A stretch of 64,000 nucleotides of DNA, taken from assembly GCF_017896165.1 (NCBI RefSeq), contig NZ_JAFCNB010000021.1, forward strand, positions 1 through 64,000. Reading direction: 5' to 3'. This DNA comes from Microbispora oryzae. GTDB lineage: Bacteria; Actinomycetota; Actinomycetes; Streptosporangiales; Streptosporangiaceae. Under the pieces are notes generated by a model. The model searched no databases. It was not told where the DNA came from and saw nothing but the letters and a program-made list of their open reading frames with translations. Numbering within the stretch: the stretch's first letter is position 1; each line of letters opens with the position of its first letter. Position numbers and translations under genes: made by a program. Below are positions 17,547 through 25,555 of this stretch, one piece after another.

Positions 17547-19094
17547 CTACCGGGCGAGTGGACCGGCGGCCTTGACGTGCAGTCGCACAGCGGGCTCGGG
17601 CAGATAGCTGAGGGGGATCTCGCTGAGCTCGACGATCTGGACCGAAGCGGGGTCGGCGCCGGCGGCGACGGCCCGCGCCGCCGCCTCCTGCCTGGCCTTG
17701 TCGATCAGGGTGGCCCGGTGGTTCCCGCCGCCGGCCGCCGGGACGATCGTCTCCAGCCGTCCGCTGGCGAGCGCGATGGCCGCGCCGACCGCGTTGGCCA
17801 CCTCGGCGTGCTCGGGGCGGATCACCTCGGGCACTCCCGGCAGCTCGTCCGGCAGCAGGAACGCCCCGCCGCCGACCGCGACCAGCGGGCGGTCCGCGCG
17901 GCCGAGCGCCACACGGTCGACCGCGTCGGCCACCAGCTCGTCGATCCGCCGTACGGCGTCCGCGAGCCGGTCGCGCCACTCGTCCGGCACGGGATGGGTG
18001 CCGACCACGCCCCGCCCGCCGGCCACCGCGGCGTCGGTCATGGTGGGGGTGGCGCCGCCGAAGACCAGCGCCTCCCGGGCGATCCGGTAGCCCACCGAGC
18101 GCGGCTCCTGCCCGACCACGGTGCCGCCGCCCAGGGCGATGGACAGGATGTCGGGCATCCGGAAGTTCGTGGTCACCCCGCCGATCTCCACGGCGGCGGC
18201 CGACTCCCTGGGGAACCCGCTCACCAGAACACCGAGGTCCGTCGACGTGCCGCCGACGTCGGCGACGATCGCGTCCGGCACCCCGGAGAGGTACGCGGCG
18301 CCCCGGATGGAGTTGGCCGGTCCTGAGCCGATCGTGAGCACCGGATAGCGCGCCGCGTAGCCGACCGCCATGAGGGTGCCGTCGTTCTGCGCGAAGAACG
18401 TCTCGACCCGCAGGCCGCGGGCGTCGAGGACGGCCTGGAGGGCCGTGGTGACCTCGCGGGCCACGCCGTACAGGGCGGCGTTGAGTACGGTGGCGTTCTC
18501 ACGCTCCATCAGGCCGAGTGAGCCGATCTCGTGGCTGAGGCTGACGGGCACCTCGCCCAGCTCGGCCCGGACGATCTCGGCGACCTCGTTCTCCTGATCG
18601 GCGGTGGCGGGGCTGAACACACCCGTCACCGCCACCGCGTCGGCGGGCGTGCCGCCGAGGAAGCGCCTGACGGCGTCGGCGTCGAGTGGCGCGATGGGAC
18701 GCCCGTCCACGAAGTGCCCGCCGCCGACGATCGCGGCCCCGGCGGAGACGGTCTTCCGCAGGTCCTCCGGCCAGTCGCTGAGCGGCGGCACGGATGTCGT
18801 GGCGGGAGCGCCGAGCCGCAGCACCGCGACCCGGCCGAGGGCCCGGCGCTCCAGGATCGCGTTGGTCGCGTGCGTCGTGCCCAGCATCACCCGCGTGACC
18901 AGGGTGGGCTCGGCCACCTCGCCGAGGACCGCGTCGAGCGCCGCGCGCAGGCCCTCCGTGACGTCCGGGCTGGTGGGCCGCTTGGCCTTCGCCAGCACGC
19001 GGTCGGCCTCGTCGAGGACGACGGCGTCGGTGTTGGTCCCGCCGACGTCGATGCCGATCCGCAGCCGCCCGGTCACCCCGGCTCCCCCGCTCAC
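17547..19094 (-). CDS. hydantoinase/oxoprolinase family protein (short HyuA type, DUF917-associated)
   Basis: 515-aa HyuA-like ATP-dependent protein. It has the actin-like nucleotide motif IGIDVGGTNTDAVVLD, the ADVGGTSTDLGVLVSG second phosphate segment and the ALGGGTVVG loop. It is about 150 residues shorter than the first HyuA in the window and lacks a HyuB partner; instead it is coupled to a DUF917 gene, a recurrent pairing. The GTG at 19094 overlaps the DUF917 stop (GTGA) and has GGGAG just upstream, so I prefer it to the GTG at 19076. Presumed role: ATP-dependent opening or activation of the ring compound processed by the DUF917 protein. Confidence 0.9.
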   Translation of the reverse strand: MSGGAGVTGRLRIGIDVGGTNTDAVVLDEADRVLAKAKRPTSPDVTEGLRAALDAVLGEVAEPTLVTRVMLGTTHATNAILERRALGRVAVLRLGAPATTSVPPLSDWPEDLRKTVSAGAAIVGGGHFVDGRPIAPLDADAVRRFLGGTPADAVAVTGVFSPATADQENEVAEIVRAELGEVPVSLSHEIGSLGLMERENATVLNAALYGVAREVTTALQAVLDARGLRVETFFAQNDGTLMAVGYAARYPVLTIGSGPANSIRGAAYLSGVPDAIVADVGGTSTDLGVLVSGFPRESAAAVEIGGVTTNFRMPDILSIALGGGTVVGQEPRSVGYRIAREALVFGGATPTMTDAAVAGGRGVVGTHPVPDEWRDRLADAVRRIDELVADAVDRVALGRADRPLVAVGGGAFLLPDELPGVPEVIRPEHAEVANAVGAAIALASGRLETIVPAAGGGNHRATLIDKARQEAAARAVAAGADPASVQIVELSEIPLSYLPEPAVRLHVKAAGPLAR

Positions 19095-20176
19095 GCCGCG
19101 CTCCCAGCGGTCTCGATGGCTTCCACGGGCACGTAGTCGAGGTCGTAGCCGAAGGCGCGCGGACCCGCCGTCTCCAGGCCCTTGGGCGTGCGCCACAACG
19201 GATCGCACGGCCAGGCGAGCACGGTCACCCGCTGACCGTAGCGCAGGCTTTCGGTCTGAACGGCCGTAGCGGTCTGACTATCCACAACTGTGATCAAATC
19301 GGGCACCATCGCCCGGACGACGCCGTCCTCGATCGCCACGAGATTCTCGTTCTGGATCTCCAGCGTCAGCTTCCTGCCCCGGTCGCCGCCCGTCCCCTCG
19401 ATCGTCACGGTGCCCCGGGCGAAGCCGCCCGTCGTCCGCCGTTCCAGGTCGGTGAGCTTGCCGGTGACCAGCCGTACGGCGCCGAGCTCGGCCTCCAGGG
19501 CGGCCAGCGGGTCCTGGGCCCCCTCGGTGGCCCTGCCGATCGCGATCGCGCGGCCGACCGTGCCCTCGATGACCGCTCCGGCGCACTCGGCCGCGGTGAG
19601 GACGTAGTCGGCCATCAACGCGCTCGACCCCGACGCCACGCAGACGGCGCGGGCGATCCGCTCCGACCACAGCCCATCGACGGGCCGGATGGTCACGACG
19701 TTGCCCAGCACGTCGGCCATGACGACGAGGTTGGCCGGGATGCCCGCCACGTACATCGAGACCATCTGCACCTCGGGGAAGGCCCGGCCCATCGCGTCGG
19801 CGTCGAGCAGCGGCAGCCCCAGCCGGGCCGCCCAGGCGACGGGCGAGACGCCGTTGCCGCCGCCGATCTCCGAGGACATCACGGCGGCGGGCGGCCGCCC
19901 GAAGATGCGCTCGATCTCGTCGCGGATGTGCAGCGGCTCGTCCGCCGACTGGATCATCTCGTTGCTGACGGTGGGCGCGCCGATCCCGGACAGGGGCAGC
20001 ACGAGGGCGTCGCCGGGAAGTTCGTCGAGGCGGACGAGCGGCACCTCGCCGTACTCGCGGATGGCGCCGCGGGCGGCGACGGCGGCGGGACGAACGTCGC
20101 CACCACCACCCGTCCCGAGCACGGCGCAGCCGCGGGCGAGGGCGGAGACGTCCTCCAGTGATACGCGGGCCTGCAT
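19091..20176 (-). CDS. DUF917 (S-methyl-thiohydantoin desulfurase family) protein
   Basis: 361-aa protein of the family formerly DUF917, now linked to S-methyl thiohydantoin desulfurase. The N-terminal region has the family signature ALARGCAVLGTGGGGD, and the middle carries MSSEIGGGNGVSPVAWAARLGLPLLDADAMGRAFPE. The C-terminal beta-rich part includes VTVLAWPCDPLWRTPKGLETAGPRAFGYDLDYVP. The ATG at 20176 sits at the usual family start; the frame stays open upstream only because it runs through a tRNA gene. It is the first gene of the operon leading to the HyuA-like protein and the transporter. Function is inferred from family annotation, not shown by sequence. Confidence 0.9.
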   Translation of the reverse strand: MQARVSLEDVSALARGCAVLGTGGGGDVRPAAVAARGAIREYGEVPLVRLDELPGDALVLPLSGIGAPTVSNEMIQSADEPLHIRDEIERIFGRPPAAVMSSEIGGGNGVSPVAWAARLGLPLLDADAMGRAFPEVQMVSMYVAGIPANLVVMADVLGNVVTIRPVDGLWSERIARAVCVASGSSALMADYVLTAAECAGAVIEGTVGRAIAIGRATEGAQDPLAALEAELGAVRLVTGKLTDLERRTTGGFARGTVTIEGTGGDRGRKLTLEIQNENLVAIEDGVVRAMVPDLITVVDSQTATAVQTESLRYGQRVTVLAWPCDPLWRTPKGLETAGPRAFGYDLDYVPVEAIETAGSAA

Positions 20177-20230
20177 GCGGGGAGCTTTCACCACGCGGTG
20201 GTGCTGACTCAATGGCGGCTTCCGACAGGA

Positions 20231-20279
20231 ATCCGGACTTTGTTGTCGTAGCGCGACAAAAGCAGTGACATGTCCGGAT
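20231..20279. promoter_or_regulatory. nested inverted repeats upstream of the DUF917 operon
   Basis: An outer perfect inverted repeat ATCCGGAC (20231-20238)/GTCCGGAT (20272-20279) encloses an inner perfect repeat TTGTCG (20243-20248)/CGACAA (20254-20259) with a 5-nt spacer. It lies 55-103 bp upstream of the DUF917 start codon, the expected place for an operator of the PucR-type regulator. That link is an inference. Confidence 0.4.
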
Positions 20280-20287
20280 AGTACGCC

Positions 20288-20317
20288 AAAGGCCCGGAGG
20301 TAATCCTCCGGGCCTTT
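20288..20317 (-). terminator. hairpin terminator after tRNA-fMet copy 2
   Basis: Perfect 13-bp stem (AAAGGCCCGGAGG/CCTCCGGGCCTTT) with a 4-nt TAAT loop, 5 nt beyond the 3' end of the tRNA gene on the same strand, ending in a short T-run. Confidence 0.75.
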
Positions 20318-20322
20318 GACCG

Positions 20323-20399
20323 TGGTAGCGGGGACAGGATTTGAACCTGCGACCTCTGGGTTATGAGCCCAGCGAGCTACCGAACTGCTCCACCCCGCG
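20323..20399 (-). tRNA. initiator tRNA-fMet (CAT anticodon), copy 2
   Basis: 77-nt tRNA with encoded CCA (complement at 20323-20325). Acceptor CGCGGGG pairs with CCCCGC but leaves a C1-U72 mismatch, and the anticodon stem CTGGG/CCCAG carries three consecutive G-C pairs around loop CTCATAA. Both are hallmarks of initiator rather than elongator tRNA. The T-arm GGTTCAAATCC is canonical. It differs from the copy at 20694-20770 by one D-loop base (A versus G on the plus strand). Confidence 0.95.
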
Positions 20400-20650
20400 T
20401 CGTTGTGTGTCTTCAGACTACCCTGCGCCCGGGCCGATGCCAAACCGATTAACCGCGCGCGCCGGGCCTCCGGGCCCTCGAACCGATCAACCCGCAGATC
20501 AACCGGCAGATCGACCAGGCCGTCAAAGGCCCGATCAAGCAGCCCGATCAGAGCCGATCAGACGAGCCGCCCGGGGCCGAGGCGCTCAGGCGGGGGTCGT
20601 CACGGAGGTCGTCACGGAGCGGCGCAACCGCCGGAAAGACCGCGGAAAAG
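20400..20650. repeat. spacer between the tRNA genes with short repeats
   Basis: No gene here. The segment has a tandem 12-bp direct repeat GGTCGTCACGGA (20595-20606 and 20607-20618) and about seven scattered GATCA/GATCG words between 20480 and 20570. No coding or structural role is apparent. Confidence 0.5.
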
Positions 20651-20690
20651 GAAACGGCCCGGTCTCCGTAATCGGAGACCGGGCCGTTTC
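20651..20690 (-). terminator. strong hairpin terminator after tRNA-fMet copy 1
   Basis: Perfect 18-bp stem (GAAACGGCCCGGTCTCCG and its complement) with a TAAT loop, 3 nt beyond the tRNA 3' end on the minus strand and followed by the T-rich CTTTTCC. Among the strongest terminators in the window. Confidence 0.85.
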
Positions 20691-20693
20691 AAC

Positions 20694-20770
20694 TGGTAGC
20701 GGGGACAGGATTTGAACCTGCGACCTCTGGGTTATGAGCCCAGCGAGCTACCGAGCTGCTCCACCCCGCG
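20694..20770 (-). tRNA. initiator tRNA-fMet (CAT anticodon), copy 1
   Basis: 77-nt tRNA with encoded CCA, C1-U72 mismatch at the acceptor end, three G-C pairs in the anticodon stem, anticodon CAT and the canonical T-loop TTCAAAT: an initiator tRNA. It lies 62 nt downstream of the UPF0182 stop on the same strand and is nearly identical to the copy at 20323-20399, each with its own terminator. Confidence 0.95.
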
Positions 20771-20832
20771 TCGGCAGTTAGAAGACTATCCGCCTCCGCG
20801 GGTTCCGGCAAATCAGAGCCCTCCCTGACCCC

Positions 20833-23800
20833 TCAGCCGCCCGGCGACGAGCTGGGCGAGGCGCTCGCTCCGGGGCTCGCCGTGACCCCCGGACTCGCCG
20901 CGGCGCCGGGGCTCGCCGTGGCGCCGGGAGTCGCGCCCGGCGGCGGTGTGGCGGCCCCGGCGGGCCGGGTCGCGGCCAGCTGGTCGAGCGCCTCCTTCAG
21001 CGCCTTCTGCGCCGCGCCGTACGCGGTCCAGTCCGGCGGGCTCTTCGACAGCGCGTTCTGCGCGTCCTGGTACGCCTTCTGGGCCTGCTGTGCGATGGCG
21101 GCCAGCGAACTCTCCGCCGCCGGTGGCTTCGCCCCCGTGGGCTGCTGTCCGGTCGGCGGCTGCTGCGGAGGCTGCCCGGTCTGCGGGCTCTCGCCGAACA
21201 CCTGGCCGAGCGCCTCCTGCAGGGTCCCCGCGTAGCCCACCTTGTCGCCGAACATCACCAGCACCCGGCGCAGGATCGGATAGGGCTCCTGGCCGGCTCC
21301 CGCGGGCGCCTGGACGTACACCGGCTCCACGTAAACCAGACCGCCCGCGAACGGCAGCGTCAGCAGGTTCCCGTAAAGGATCTTGGCCTTGCCGATGCCC
21401 AGGATGTTGAGCTCGCCCGCCGTTTTGTTGGTGAAGGTGTTCTGCACCTGGCCGGGTCCCGAGATCGTGGTGTTCGACGGCATGCGGAGGATTTGCAGCT
21501 TGCCGTACCCGGGGCCGGGGGTCGAGTCGACCGCCATGAAGGCCGCGAGGTTCGGCCCCCTGCGCGGGACGAAGGTGGTCGTCAGCGAGAAGGACGACGA
21601 CTGCGCCCCGGGCATCTTCACCGACAGGTAGTAGGGCGGCTGCTTGACATTGGTCTCGGTCGGGGACGGATCGTCCGGGACGTTCCAGAAGTCCTGCCCA
21701 CTGTAGAAGGAGCGGGCGTCGGTGATGTGGTAGCGGGACAGGATGTCGCGCTGCACCTTGAACAGATCTTCCGGGTAGCGGAGGTGCTCGGTGAGCTGGG
21801 GGCTCATCCGGTCCTTCGGCTGGATCAGACCGGGGAACGCCTTCTCCCAGGACTTCAGCAGCGGGTCCGTGGCATCCCACTCGTAGAGCTTCACCGTCCC
21901 GTCGTAGGCGTCGACGGTGGCCTTGACCGAGTTGCGGATGTAGTTGATGTCGTCGCGCGGCTGTGCCGCGATCGCCCGCGGGTCGGTGGCGGTGTCCCTG
22001 ATCATGTCGGAGTAGCTGCCGCTCTGCGAGTACGGGTACTCGTCGGCGGTGGTGTACCCGTCGATGATCCAGACGATCCGCCCGTCCACGATGGCGGGAT
22101 AAGGATCGGCGTCCAGCGTGAGGAAGGGCGCGACCTTGGCCACCCGCTCCGCGGGGCTCCGGTCGTACAGGATGCGCGAGTTGCCGTTGATGTCGCCCGA
22201 CAGCAGCAGGTTCTTCTCGCCGTACTTGATGGCGTAGAGCAGGCGGTTGAACAGGCCGCCGACGGGCACCCCGCCCTTGCCCGTATAGGTGGTGTCCGCC
22301 TGACCGCTGCCGACGCTCTTGGGATAGTCGAGCTCCTGCGGGTTGTCGGCCGACCCGCCGACCACGACGTAGTCAGTGCCCTCCTCGCCGAAGTACACGC
22401 GCGGCTCCTTGAGCCCGGCGGACGTCACGAGCGACCCCTCGACCGGCATGTCCTTCGCGTCGAAGTTGGGCAGGCCCTCGCTGTCGACCTCGTTGCCGGG
22501 GGCGGCGACGAACCCGTAGCCGTGGGTGTAGACCAGGTGGCGGTTGATCCAGTTGTTCAGCTCGCCGGGCGGCCCGGTCAGCTCGCGGACGGCCACGACA
22601 TGGTCGCGGACGTTCCCGTCGGCGTCCTTGTAACGATCGACGTCGAGGGGGTCGGTGAAGTCGTAGAAACCGCGGATGCGCTGCTGTTGCTCGAATGTCT
22701 TGGCCACGAGCACGGGGTCGAGCAGCCGCACCCCGGAGACGGTGCTGTCCTTCGCGACCTCACCCTGCTCCGGCGTGCCCTCCGCCTGATACTGGGTGAC
22801 GGTCACGTTCCGGTCGCCGACTCCGAACGCCTCGCGCGTCGCCGCGATGTTGCGGTCGATGTACGGCTGCTCCTTGAGCTGCTGGTTGGGCCGGACCTGG
22901 AACTGCTCGACGAGCGCGGGATAGACGCTGCCGATCAGGATGGCCGACAGGACCAGCAGGCCGAACGCCACGCCCGGCCACATGCCGCCCGGCCGCACGA
23001 CTCCGGCGAAGAAGATCAGCGCGCAGATGAGCGCGATGACCGCCAGGATGCCCTTGGCGGGCAGCACGGCGTTGACGTCGGTGTACGAGGCGCCGTCGAC
23101 GAAGCCGCGGGTGGAGTAGACCAGGTCGTACCGGTCGAGCAGGTACGCGGCGGCCTTGAGCAGCACGAAGACGCCGAGCAGCACCGACAGGTGGGCGCGC
23201 GCCGCCCGGGTGGCCTGCACCCCGCCAGGGGACTGGAAGCGGAAGCCGCCGTAGAGGTAGTGCACCACGGCCGCCACGACGATCGAGAGGATGACGGCCG
23301 TGAACAGGAAGTTGAGCACCATCCGCAGGAACGGATAGGTGAACATGAAGAACGAGATGTCGAGGTGGAACTGCTGGTCCTTGGCGTTGAACGGCGTGCC
23401 GTTCGCGAAGAGCATCCACGTCTTCCACTGCCCGGCCATGGACGAGCCGGTGAACAGGGCGAGCACGCCCATGCCGATCAGGAAGACCAGCCGCCGGTGC
23501 GGGTCGAGGGCCAGGCGATAGCGATCGGCGCCCTGGGGCGAACCGAACGACCCGGGGCCGAACATGGGGCGGGCGCGGTACGCCAGCAGCATGTTGCCGC
23601 CCACGATGGCCACCATGACCAGCGCGCCCACGATGAACAGCAGGATCTGGGTGACCAGCAGGGTCGAGAACACCGAGGCGAAGTCGACCGAGTCGTACCA
23701 GAGGTAGTCGGTGTATATACCGGTGAAGATCAGAATTAAGACGACGAACGCCGCGACGGCGATCAGGACGGGCAGGAGAATTCGGGGCCGTCTGGGCAAG

Positions 23801-23838
23801 CGCATCGCCCGTCCGGCTCCAGGGCTCCGGAAGCTCAA
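20833..23838 (-). CDS. UPF0182 family large membrane protein
   Basis: About 1001-aa protein of the UPF0182 (COG1615) family, unknown function. The N-terminal third has about seven transmembrane segments (first at RILLPVLIAVAAFVVLILIF). The rest is a large extracytoplasmic domain with family stretches such as WMLFANGTPFNAKDQQFH, DYPKSVGSGQADTTYTGKGG and LLLSGDINGNSRILYDRSPAERV. The last ~60 residues are a Pro/Ala/Ser/Gly low-complexity tail. I chose TTG at 23838 because AAGGGG lies 6 nt upstream and the product then begins MSFRSPG, as many relatives do; ATG at 23805 is the alternative. It matches Rv3193c in M. tuberculosis gene order. Confidence 0.92.
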   Translation of the reverse strand: MSFRSPGAGRAMRLPRRPRILLPVLIAVAAFVVLILIFTGIYTDYLWYDSVDFASVFSTLLVTQILLFIVGALVMVAIVGGNMLLAYRARPMFGPGSFGSPQGADRYRLALDPHRRLVFLIGMGVLALFTGSSMAGQWKTWMLFANGTPFNAKDQQFHLDISFFMFTYPFLRMVLNFLFTAVILSIVVAAVVHYLYGGFRFQSPGGVQATRAARAHLSVLLGVFVLLKAAAYLLDRYDLVYSTRGFVDGASYTDVNAVLPAKGILAVIALICALIFFAGVVRPGGMWPGVAFGLLVLSAILIGSVYPALVEQFQVRPNQQLKEQPYIDRNIAATREAFGVGDRNVTVTQYQAEGTPEQGEVAKDSTVSGVRLLDPVLVAKTFEQQQRIRGFYDFTDPLDVDRYKDADGNVRDHVVAVRELTGPPGELNNWINRHLVYTHGYGFVAAPGNEVDSEGLPNFDAKDMPVEGSLVTSAGLKEPRVYFGEEGTDYVVVGGSADNPQELDYPKSVGSGQADTTYTGKGGVPVGGLFNRLLYAIKYGEKNLLLSGDINGNSRILYDRSPAERVAKVAPFLTLDADPYPAIVDGRIVWIIDGYTTADEYPYSQSGSYSDMIRDTATDPRAIAAQPRDDINYIRNSVKATVDAYDGTVKLYEWDATDPLLKSWEKAFPGLIQPKDRMSPQLTEHLRYPEDLFKVQRDILSRYHITDARSFYSGQDFWNVPDDPSPTETNVKQPPYYLSVKMPGAQSSSFSLTTTFVPRRGPNLAAFMAVDSTPGPGYGKLQILRMPSNTTISGPGQVQNTFTNKTAGELNILGIGKAKILYGNLLTLPFAGGLVYVEPVYVQAPAGAGQEPYPILRRVLVMFGDKVGYAGTLQEALGQVFGESPQTGQPPQQPPTGQQPTGAKPPAAESSLAAIAQQAQKAYQDAQNALSKSPPDWTAYGAAQKALKEALDQLAATRPAGAATPPPGATPGATASPGAAASPGVTASPGASASPSSSPGG

Positions 23839-23993
23839 CGCCAACCCCTTGTCTCAGAGCAACGGTCCGTGCTTGGAAACCTACACCGCGGCAGGCTCGG
23901 TCGTGGCGGTGGACCGGATCTCTGTGGATTGACGGAAGACGGGAACGGGCACGTCAGAGGGCCCGCAAATGCCGTAGATCTTTGTCCGGCGGC

Positions 23994-25040
23994 TCAGCCG
24001 GCCGGGCAGGAGGGCACGTCGCCCGACCCGGTGCGCAGGGCGTCCAGGGCCTTGATCGCGCCGTCGAGCGTCTCCACCTTGACCAGGCGCAGGCCGCGCG
24101 GCACCGACCGTACGGCGTCGGCGCAGTTCTCCGCGGGCGTGAGGAACACGGTGGCGCCGTCGTTCCGCGCGCCGACCATCTTCTGCTCGATGCCGCCGAT
24201 CGGGCCGACGTTCCCCTCCGGGTCCACCGTGCCGGTGCCGGCGACGGACTTCCCGCCGGTGATCGACCCGGGGGTGAGCTTGTCGTAGATGCCGAGCGAG
24301 AACATCAGCCCCGCGCTCGGGCCGCCCACGTCGCCGACGCTGATGTTGACCGGGAACGGGAACCGGAAGGCCGACCGCATCCGGACGCCCACCACGGCCT
24401 TGCCGTCCTTCCCCTTGTCCGTCCCGACCGTCACGTCGGTCGTGGCGCTCCCCCGCTTGACCGTGAAGCGGACCTGCTCCCCCGGGGTGTGGCGCTGCAC
24501 GGCCGCCGCGACGGCGTCCACCTCGCCCACGGCGGAGCCGTCCACGGCGGTGATCTCGTCGCCGGGCTTGAGCCTGCCGTCGGCGGGGGCGCCCTTGTCT
24601 GCCGACACGACCGTGATGGTCTTCTGGACGGGGATCTTCAGCTCGCTCAGCGCGGCGGCGATGGCGAACTGCTGCGAGTCCGTCATCTCCTGGGTGTTCT
24701 CCTCCTCGACCTGCTGGGCCGTGGAGGTCCGGGGGAACAGCGAGTCCTCCGGCACGACCGCGACCGTCGGGTCGAGCCAGCCCCGCAACGCGGTGATCAG
24801 GTCGAGGCGGTTGCCCGGACCGCCCTGGTAGGCGACGGTCACCAGGTTCAGCCTGCCGTCCGCCGGATAGGTCTGCCGCCCCGAAATGCTGATCACCGGT
24901 TTGCCCTTGACGTCCCCGATCGTGTTCTCCGTCGGGCCCGGGCTCAGCACGACGTACGGCACCGGCAGCACGGCGCCGACCACCGCGAGCACGAGGGTCA
25001 GGAAACCCGCCACCAGCAGGGTCAGGGAACGTCGGGACAT
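23994..25040 (-). CDS. PDZ-domain Lon-like (S16) membrane protease, YlbL family
   Basis: 348-aa membrane-anchored protease. One N-terminal membrane segment (LTLLVAGFLTLVLAVVGAVLPVPYVVL) is followed by an extracytoplasmic region, a PDZ domain (about residues 130-205; KGAPADGRLKPGDEITAVDG) and a Lon-type S16 domain (about 230-335). The catalytic Ser is in GGPSAGLMFSLGIYDKLTPG and the catalytic Lys in the GKSVAGTGTVD segment. It matches the Rv3194c position beside the UPF0182 gene and the zinc-peptidase-like DUF2342 gene. Role presumably envelope protein quality control; substrate unknown. Confidence 0.92.
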   Translation of the reverse strand: MSRRSLTLLVAGFLTLVLAVVGAVLPVPYVVLSPGPTENTIGDVKGKPVISISGRQTYPADGRLNLVTVAYQGGPGNRLDLITALRGWLDPTVAVVPEDSLFPRTSTAQQVEEENTQEMTDSQQFAIAAALSELKIPVQKTITVVSADKGAPADGRLKPGDEITAVDGSAVGEVDAVAAAVQRHTPGEQVRFTVKRGSATTDVTVGTDKGKDGKAVVGVRMRSAFRFPFPVNISVGDVGGPSAGLMFSLGIYDKLTPGSITGGKSVAGTGTVDPEGNVGPIGGIEQKMVGARNDGATVFLTPAENCADAVRSVPRGLRLVKVETLDGAIKALDALRTGSGDVPSCPAG

Positions 25041-25068
25041 GGTGGAACTCTATGCGTTCCGCACCGCG

Positions 25069-25494
25069 CTAATCGCAGGCGCCGACCCACTCGGCGGCAC
25101 CGTCGGCGAAACGCTGGTGTTTCCAGATGGGCACCTCGTTCTTGAGGTCGTCGATCAGCCGCCGGCAGGCCTCGAACGCCTCGCCGCGGTGCGGGCAGGC
25201 CGCGGCCACGACCACGGCGATCTCGCCCAACCGGAGATCGCCCACCCGGTGCACGGCGGCCAGCGCGGTGACCGGGAAGTCGGCCGCGACCTTCTCCGCC
25301 ACCCTGCGCAGCTGATCGAGCGCCGACGGGTGCGCCGTGTAGGACAGGAGCGTCACGGGCCGGCCGCCGTCCTCCTCGCGCACGGTGCCCACGAAGACCG
25401 CCGTACCGCCCGCCGCGTGATCGCCCACCGCGGCCAGCACCTCGTCGACGGACAACGGGGTCTCACGAACCTCCAGCAATCGGATGACATCCAC
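25069..25494 (-). CDS. moaE: molybdopterin synthase catalytic subunit MoaE
   Basis: 141-aa MoaE, the large subunit of molybdopterin synthase, which transfers sulfur from the MoaD thiocarboxylate to precursor Z to form the molybdopterin dithiolene. Family motifs are present: GGTAVFVGTVREEDGG, AAVHRVGDLRLGE, ACPHRGEAFEACRRLIDDLKNEVPIWKHQ. The conserved Lys pair near the C-terminus (LKNEVPIWKHQ) is the expected active site. Length is normal. MoaD is not next to it; the MoeZ sulfur-transfer protein that activates MoaD-type carriers starts at the right edge of the window. Confidence 0.93.
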   Translation of the reverse strand: MDVIRLLEVRETPLSVDEVLAAVGDHAAGGTAVFVGTVREEDGGRPVTLLSYTAHPSALDQLRRVAEKVAADFPVTALAAVHRVGDLRLGEIAVVVAAACPHRGEAFEACRRLIDDLKNEVPIWKHQRFADGAAEWVGACD

Positions 25495-25555
25495 GTGCAG
25501 AGCGTAACCGAGCGGCCGGCGGCGCCGCCGGTCCGGCGGGATGCTCCTATGGATG

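Noticed and set aside
19091-20443. DUF917 gene extended upstream to a 450-residue product
   Set aside because: The extension reads through the tRNA-fMet gene (the familiar VARWAHNPEVAGSNPVPATT translation) and past a terminator. The family begins at the ATG at 20176.
20480-20575. Clustered GATCA words that could be an origin- or CRISPR-like repeat
   Set aside because: Spacing is irregular, units are only 5-7 bp, and there are no DnaA boxes, cas genes or uniform spacers.
20341-20715. Plus-strand frame across both tRNA genes
   Set aside because: It is made of tRNA and hairpin sequence plus a repeat-rich spacer, with no coding character.
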